Below are positions 60,884-64,000 of a stretch of 64,000 bases of DNA, piece by piece. The notes under the pieces are model-generated. The model was not told the origin of the DNA and made no database searches. It saw only the letters and a list, made by a program, of their open reading frames with translations. Source of the DNA: JBPRGH01 sp051418055. Lineage in GTDB: Bacteria; Bacteroidota; Bacteroidia; Cytophagales; Cyclobacteriaceae. A program made the translations under genes and the position numbers. Position 1 is the first letter of the stretch. Each line of letters begins with the position of its first letter. Where the stretch lies: NCBI GenBank assembly GCA_051418055.1, contig JBPRGH010000103.1, positions 62,001 through 126,000 on the forward strand, read 5' to 3'.

Positions 60884-61825
60884 ATGTATAACAATATAAG
60901 CATAATTCAACTACAATATGTAACTGCTTTGGCACGTCACCAGCATTTTAAAAAAGCTGCTGAAGCATGTAGCGTTACTCAACCTACGTTAAGTATGCAG
61001 CTGCAAAAACTGGAAGAGCAAATCGGGCTCATTTTATTTGACAGGAAATCTGTTCCGATAACTCCTACTCCCTCCGGAAAGCCATTTATAAAGCAAGCCG
61101 AGCAGGTACTTTTTGAGCTGGATAAGCTGAAGCAGGTGGTCGAAGATCAAAAAGAAGCAATCACGGGATCCTTTGAAATTGGTGCCCTGCCTACAATCGG
61201 CCCTTATCTGTTCCCTCGTATTATTCCCGGCATCACCAAACAATTTTCACAGATAAATATAAATGCCTTTGAAAAAACAACAGAGGACCTTGTGCAGGAG
61301 CTGCAATCAGGAATTTTAGATATTGGCATAATGGTGACGCCTTACGAAGCGGAAAATCTCAGGTTTTTCCCCGTCTATAAGGAGGAATTCCTTCTCTATA
61401 TCTCTCACAGGCATAAGCTATTTGAAAAGCAGGAAATAGATGCAAGTGAGCTAAACCCTCAGGAAATATGGATCCTTCAGGAAGGGCACTGTTTCAGGGA
61501 GCAGGTATTGAATATTTGTGGCGCAAAGGAGGGGCATGCGGGAAATTTCTCTTACCGCAGCGGGTCACTGGAAGCGTTAAAGCGGCTTGTAGATAAATAT
61601 GGAGGCATTACTCTTTTGCCGGAATTGGCTGTGGAAGATTTTGATGCCAATAGTATAAAGCACCTCAGGAGGATAAAACCTCCAAAACCGGTACGTGAGG
61701 TAAGCCTGGCAGTACATGAGAATTTTGCCAAGATCACACTTATAAAAAAATTAGTTTCTGTCATTCAAAATTCACTGCCATTTAACCTCCAGGATAAAAA
61801 CAACTTTAAATTAATTAGATATTAA
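60884..61825 (+). CDS. oxyR: OxyR-type LysR regulator
   Basis: The 313-residue protein has an N-terminal LysR helix-turn-helix (about 5-65; LARHQHFKKAAEACSVTQPTLSMQLQKLE) and a substrate domain (about 90-300). The redox cysteines of OxyR are kept with exact spacing: C203 in EGHCFREQ and C212 in LNICGAK (C-x8-C). Peroxide should form a disulfide between them and activate peroxide-defence genes. It is divergent from the M1 peptidase gene and precedes a trans-sulfuration enzyme gene by 5 bases, so it may be co-transcribed with it. Known OxyR target genes (katG, ahpC, dps) are not in the window. Confidence 0.93.
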   Translation: MYNNISIIQLQYVTALARHQHFKKAAEACSVTQPTLSMQLQKLEEQIGLILFDRKSVPITPTPSGKPFIKQAEQVLFELDKLKQVVEDQKEAITGSFEIGALPTIGPYLFPRIIPGITKQFSQININAFEKTTEDLVQELQSGILDIGIMVTPYEAENLRFFPVYKEEFLLYISHRHKLFEKQEIDASELNPQEIWILQEGHCFREQVLNICGAKEGHAGNFSYRSGSLEALKRLVDKYGGITLLPELAVEDFDANSIKHLRRIKPPKPVREVSLAVHENFAKITLIKKLVSVIQNSLPFNLQDKNNFKLIRY

Positions 61826-61830
61826 CATAT

Positions 61831-62955
61831 ATGACTAAAGGCAAATCTACTCTCTGTGTACATAGCGGCTCATTTGAGGATAAAATAACGAAAGGGGTCA
61901 ACACACCTATTTTTACCTCCTCAGCTTATGATTATGAAGAAGTTGATGCTCTTGCATATCCACGCTATAATAATACTGTAAATCAACAGGCTGTTGCTGA
62001 AAAGATACGAGCCCTGGAAAACGGTGAGGACGCACTTGTTTTCAGCTCCGGAATGGCAGCAATAATGACTGCTTTATTTGCTGTCCTTAAAACAGGGGAC
62101 CATGCTGTTATCCAGAAGGATATATATGGCGGATCTTTCGATGCTTTAACAACAGAATTAGATCGTTATGGCATTGAGCTGACATTTGTTAAGGGTCATA
62201 CTAAAGAAGATTTTCAATCTGCCATTCAGGAAAATACAAGGCTAATATTCATAGAAACTCCCTCCAATCCACTCTTAAAAATAGTTGATGTGCGGGCAGT
62301 TGCTGAGCTCGGTAATGAGCAGATAGTAACAATGATCGATAATACCTTTTCCTCTCCTGTCAATCAAAATCCCATTGATATGGGAATAGATATCGTGATG
62401 CACTCTGCTACCAAATATCTTGGCGGGCATAGTGATATACTGGCCGGGGCTCTTATATCATCAAAAACGATAATGGCTAAAATTAAAAATACAGCTATTC
62501 ATATTGGTGGAAGCCTTGATGCCCATACCTGCTATTTACTCGAGAGGAGTATTAAAACCCTGCTTATTCGGGTAGAAAGACAAAATGCCAATGCACAATC
62601 AGTAGCTGAGTTCCTTGAAAATCATCCTAAGGTAGAAAAGGTTTATTACCCCGGCCTCAGTTCCCATGACGGGCATGAAATAGCGTTAAAGCAGATGAAG
62701 GGCTTTGGCGGTATGATAAGTTTCGAAACAAAGGAAAATGCGGAGCAGTTATTAGAGAAACTGCAGATGATAAAAAGAGCGATCAGTTTAGGGGGTGTCG
62801 AGTCAACAGTTTGCCTGCCGGTAAAAACCAGTCACTCAAAAGTATCTCCCGAAGAGCGTGCTAAAATGGGAATAAAGGATAATCTAATTCGTCTTTCTGT
62901 AGGAATTGAAGACGATAAAGATATCATTCAGGATTTAAAACAGGCACTGGAGTAG
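61831..62955 (+). CDS. trans-sulfuration enzyme (cystathionine gamma-lyase/synthase family)
   Basis: The 374-residue PLP enzyme (Cys/Met metabolism family) has the Schiff-base lysine K195 in HSATKYLGGHSD, preceded by DNTFSSPVNQNPIDMGID, an N-terminal TPIFTSSAYDYE and YPRYNNTVNQQAVAEKI, and a C-terminal ESTVCLPVKTSHSKVSPEERAKMGI. It may be a cystathionine gamma-lyase, cystathionine gamma-synthase or methionine gamma-lyase; the motifs do not decide. It should control the flow between homocysteine, cystathionine and cysteine. The position in an OxyR operon suggests a role in cysteine or glutathione supply under oxidative stress, an inference. Confidence 0.9.
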   Translation: MTKGKSTLCVHSGSFEDKITKGVNTPIFTSSAYDYEEVDALAYPRYNNTVNQQAVAEKIRALENGEDALVFSSGMAAIMTALFAVLKTGDHAVIQKDIYGGSFDALTTELDRYGIELTFVKGHTKEDFQSAIQENTRLIFIETPSNPLLKIVDVRAVAELGNEQIVTMIDNTFSSPVNQNPIDMGIDIVMHSATKYLGGHSDILAGALISSKTIMAKIKNTAIHIGGSLDAHTCYLLERSIKTLLIRVERQNANAQSVAEFLENHPKVEKVYYPGLSSHDGHEIALKQMKGFGGMISFETKENAEQLLEKLQMIKRAISLGGVESTVCLPVKTSHSKVSPEERAKMGIKDNLIRLSVGIEDDKDIIQDLKQALE

Positions 62956-62958
62956 CTT

Positions 62959-63840
62959 ATGAATGTACCGGAAGAAGTAAAAAAACATATAGAAGCCTTC
63001 TTTTCTGATAAAGAAACTGATTTTAAAATTCAGGGTTTCACATCAGCTTCCGGTGGATGTATTAATAATGGCGGCACCCTAAAAACCTCGGCGGGCGATT
63101 TTTTCCTGAAATGGAACGATGCTAAAAAATTTCCGGGAATGTTTAAGGTAGAGGCAAAAGGTTTGCGCCTGTTAAAGTATCCTGGTGTAATTAAGGTGCC
63201 GAAAGTGGAGCATTATGGTGAAGGAGATACCTACTCGTATATTCTCATGGAGAATATTAAATCAGCAGGCAGAAATAGCTCGTACTGGAAGAAATTTGGT
63301 GAGCAGCTGGCATCTCTTCATGAAAATACCTCAGAAAAATATGGACTTGATCATAATAACTATATTGGGTCACTCCCTCAAAAAAACAAGCCCCTCGACA
63401 ACTGGGTTGAATTTACGATCACCCAGCGTTTCGAACCATTGGTAAAATTGGCAATAGATTCCGGCCGTGCTGATGTAAACTTAAACCATGATTTTGAGAA
63501 GCTCTATGGCAAACTAAGGGGGCTGCTGGTTAATGAACCTCCGTCACTTTTACATGGTGATCTCTGGAGCGGTAACGTTTTATCCGATGGAAATGGGGCT
63601 CCCTGTATAATCGATCCTGCTGTATACTATGGTAACAGAGAAATCGAGCTTGCCTTTACCACCCTTTTTGGAGGTTTTGATCAGGAGTTTTACAATTCGT
63701 ATAATCAAGCCTGGCCTCTCGAGAGTGGATATCAGGAGCGATTTGATCTCTATAATCTTTATCCTTTACTGGTTCATGTTAACCTCTTTGGCGGTGGATA
63801 TTTAAACCAGCTTCGTCAGATCCTTCAACAGTTTGTGTAA
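62959..63840 (+). CDS. fructosamine kinase family protein
   Basis: The 293-residue protein has the aminoglycoside-phosphotransferase-like fold of fructosamine kinases: GGCINNGGTLKTSAGDFFLKWN (nucleotide loop), LLHGDLWSGNVLSDGNGAPCIIDPAVYYGNREIELAFTTLFGGF with catalytic D201, and the ending YNLYPLLVHVNLFGGGYL. It should phosphorylate ketosamines on proteins or free amines (deglycation) or ribulosamines. It starts 3 bases after the trans-sulfuration gene and is the last gene of that run. Bacterial members often act on fructoselysine-type compounds, but no partner deglycase is next to it. Confidence 0.9.
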   Translation: MNVPEEVKKHIEAFFSDKETDFKIQGFTSASGGCINNGGTLKTSAGDFFLKWNDAKKFPGMFKVEAKGLRLLKYPGVIKVPKVEHYGEGDTYSYILMENIKSAGRNSSYWKKFGEQLASLHENTSEKYGLDHNNYIGSLPQKNKPLDNWVEFTITQRFEPLVKLAIDSGRADVNLNHDFEKLYGKLRGLLVNEPPSLLHGDLWSGNVLSDGNGAPCIIDPAVYYGNREIELAFTTLFGGFDQEFYNSYNQAWPLESGYQERFDLYNLYPLLVHVNLFGGGYLNQLRQILQQFV

Positions 63841-63972
63841 TACTATAGAGGAATCTCTACAGTCCATCTATAACTACCTGCCATCATTAGCTGTTAAGGC
63901 TATAAAAGCATTATTTCATTTCTGGAATGAATCTTTCTGAATATATATATAAATAGAAATAGTTAAGTTATT

Positions 63973-64000
63973 ATGAAGAAATTACCGAATCGATTATTTA
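63973..64000 (+). CDS. possible start of a further gene, cut by the window edge
   Basis: An ATG at 63973 opens MKKLPNRLF in frame with the end of the window. Only nine codons are visible, so nothing can be said about its product; the AT-rich stretch 63841-63972 could be its leader. Confidence 0.2.

Overview
The window looks like chromosomal DNA of a free-living member of the Bacteroidota, most likely a Cytophagales-type (Cytophagia) organism. It is AT-rich and densely coded. It carries a sigma factor next to a Bacteroidota-type TonB, OmpA proteins with propeller and carboxypeptidase-regulatory-like domains, AsmA, an OMP_b-brl_3-type outer-membrane barrel, a 7TMR-DISM receptor and lipoproteins, and several genes are preceded by TAnnTTTG promoter elements typical of the phylum. 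Genus cannot be fixed from sequence alone. No rRNA, tRNA, CRISPR array, transposase, integrase or prophage gene was seen.

Layout. 1-8.1 kb: a cell-envelope block. A sigma factor (cut by the window edge), a small membrane protein and TonB overlap or abut and end in a strong terminator; an M23 peptidase, a secreted patatin-barrel protein and two OmpA-family proteins follow. 8.1-13.5 kb: a secreted transglutaminase-like protein, an aldehyde dehydrogenase and a large AsmA protein. 13.5-13.8 kb: three tandem copies of a GC-rich intergenic repeat. 13.9-24.9 kb: mixed functions (two MFS carriers, a 7TMR-DISM/SpoIIE phosphatase, RluF, a serine hydrolase with an alpha/beta hydrolase, a PAS histidine kinase, polyphosphate glucokinase, a BrkB-type membrane protein).

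25-30.9 kb is the most accessory-looking stretch: a SnoaL-like gene broken by a single-base frameshift, a membrane-anchored AraC/TolB-like/TPR protein upstream of a TonB-receptor-like outer-membrane barrel, and a UPF0158 gene next to nested palindromes. 30.9-36.3 kb is an acetate block (acs, ackA, pta) in which pta and ackA overlap by four bases and can feed carbon to or from acetyl-CoA in both directions. 36.6-49.3 kb carries MscS, a B12-type radical SAM protein beside a luciferase-like oxidoreductase, a hydrolase, pirin, a lipoprotein pullulanase, CvfB, two RluA-family pseudouridine synthases, a glycerol-type aquaporin and YccF.

49.3-60.8 kb contains two highly similar secreted M1 metallopeptidases, about 7 kb apart on the same strand. 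The first is in an apparent operon with a HupE/UreJ-like membrane protein that is divergent from a DUF6702-like protein. Between them lie a 2'-5' RNA ligase-like protein, a lipoprotein, a PLP dehydratase, a dispersed inverted-repeat element, an orphan solute-binding protein and an SF1 helicase. The window ends with a tight operon of OxyR, a trans-sulfuration enzyme and a fructosamine-kinase-like protein.

No single spectacular new system is evident. The best leads are the HupE/UreJ-DUF6702-M1 neighbourhood with its peptidase duplication, the AraC-TM-TolB-TPR plus barrel module, the radical SAM protein with an unusual cysteine spacing, the repeat families, and the frameshifted SnoaL-like gene.
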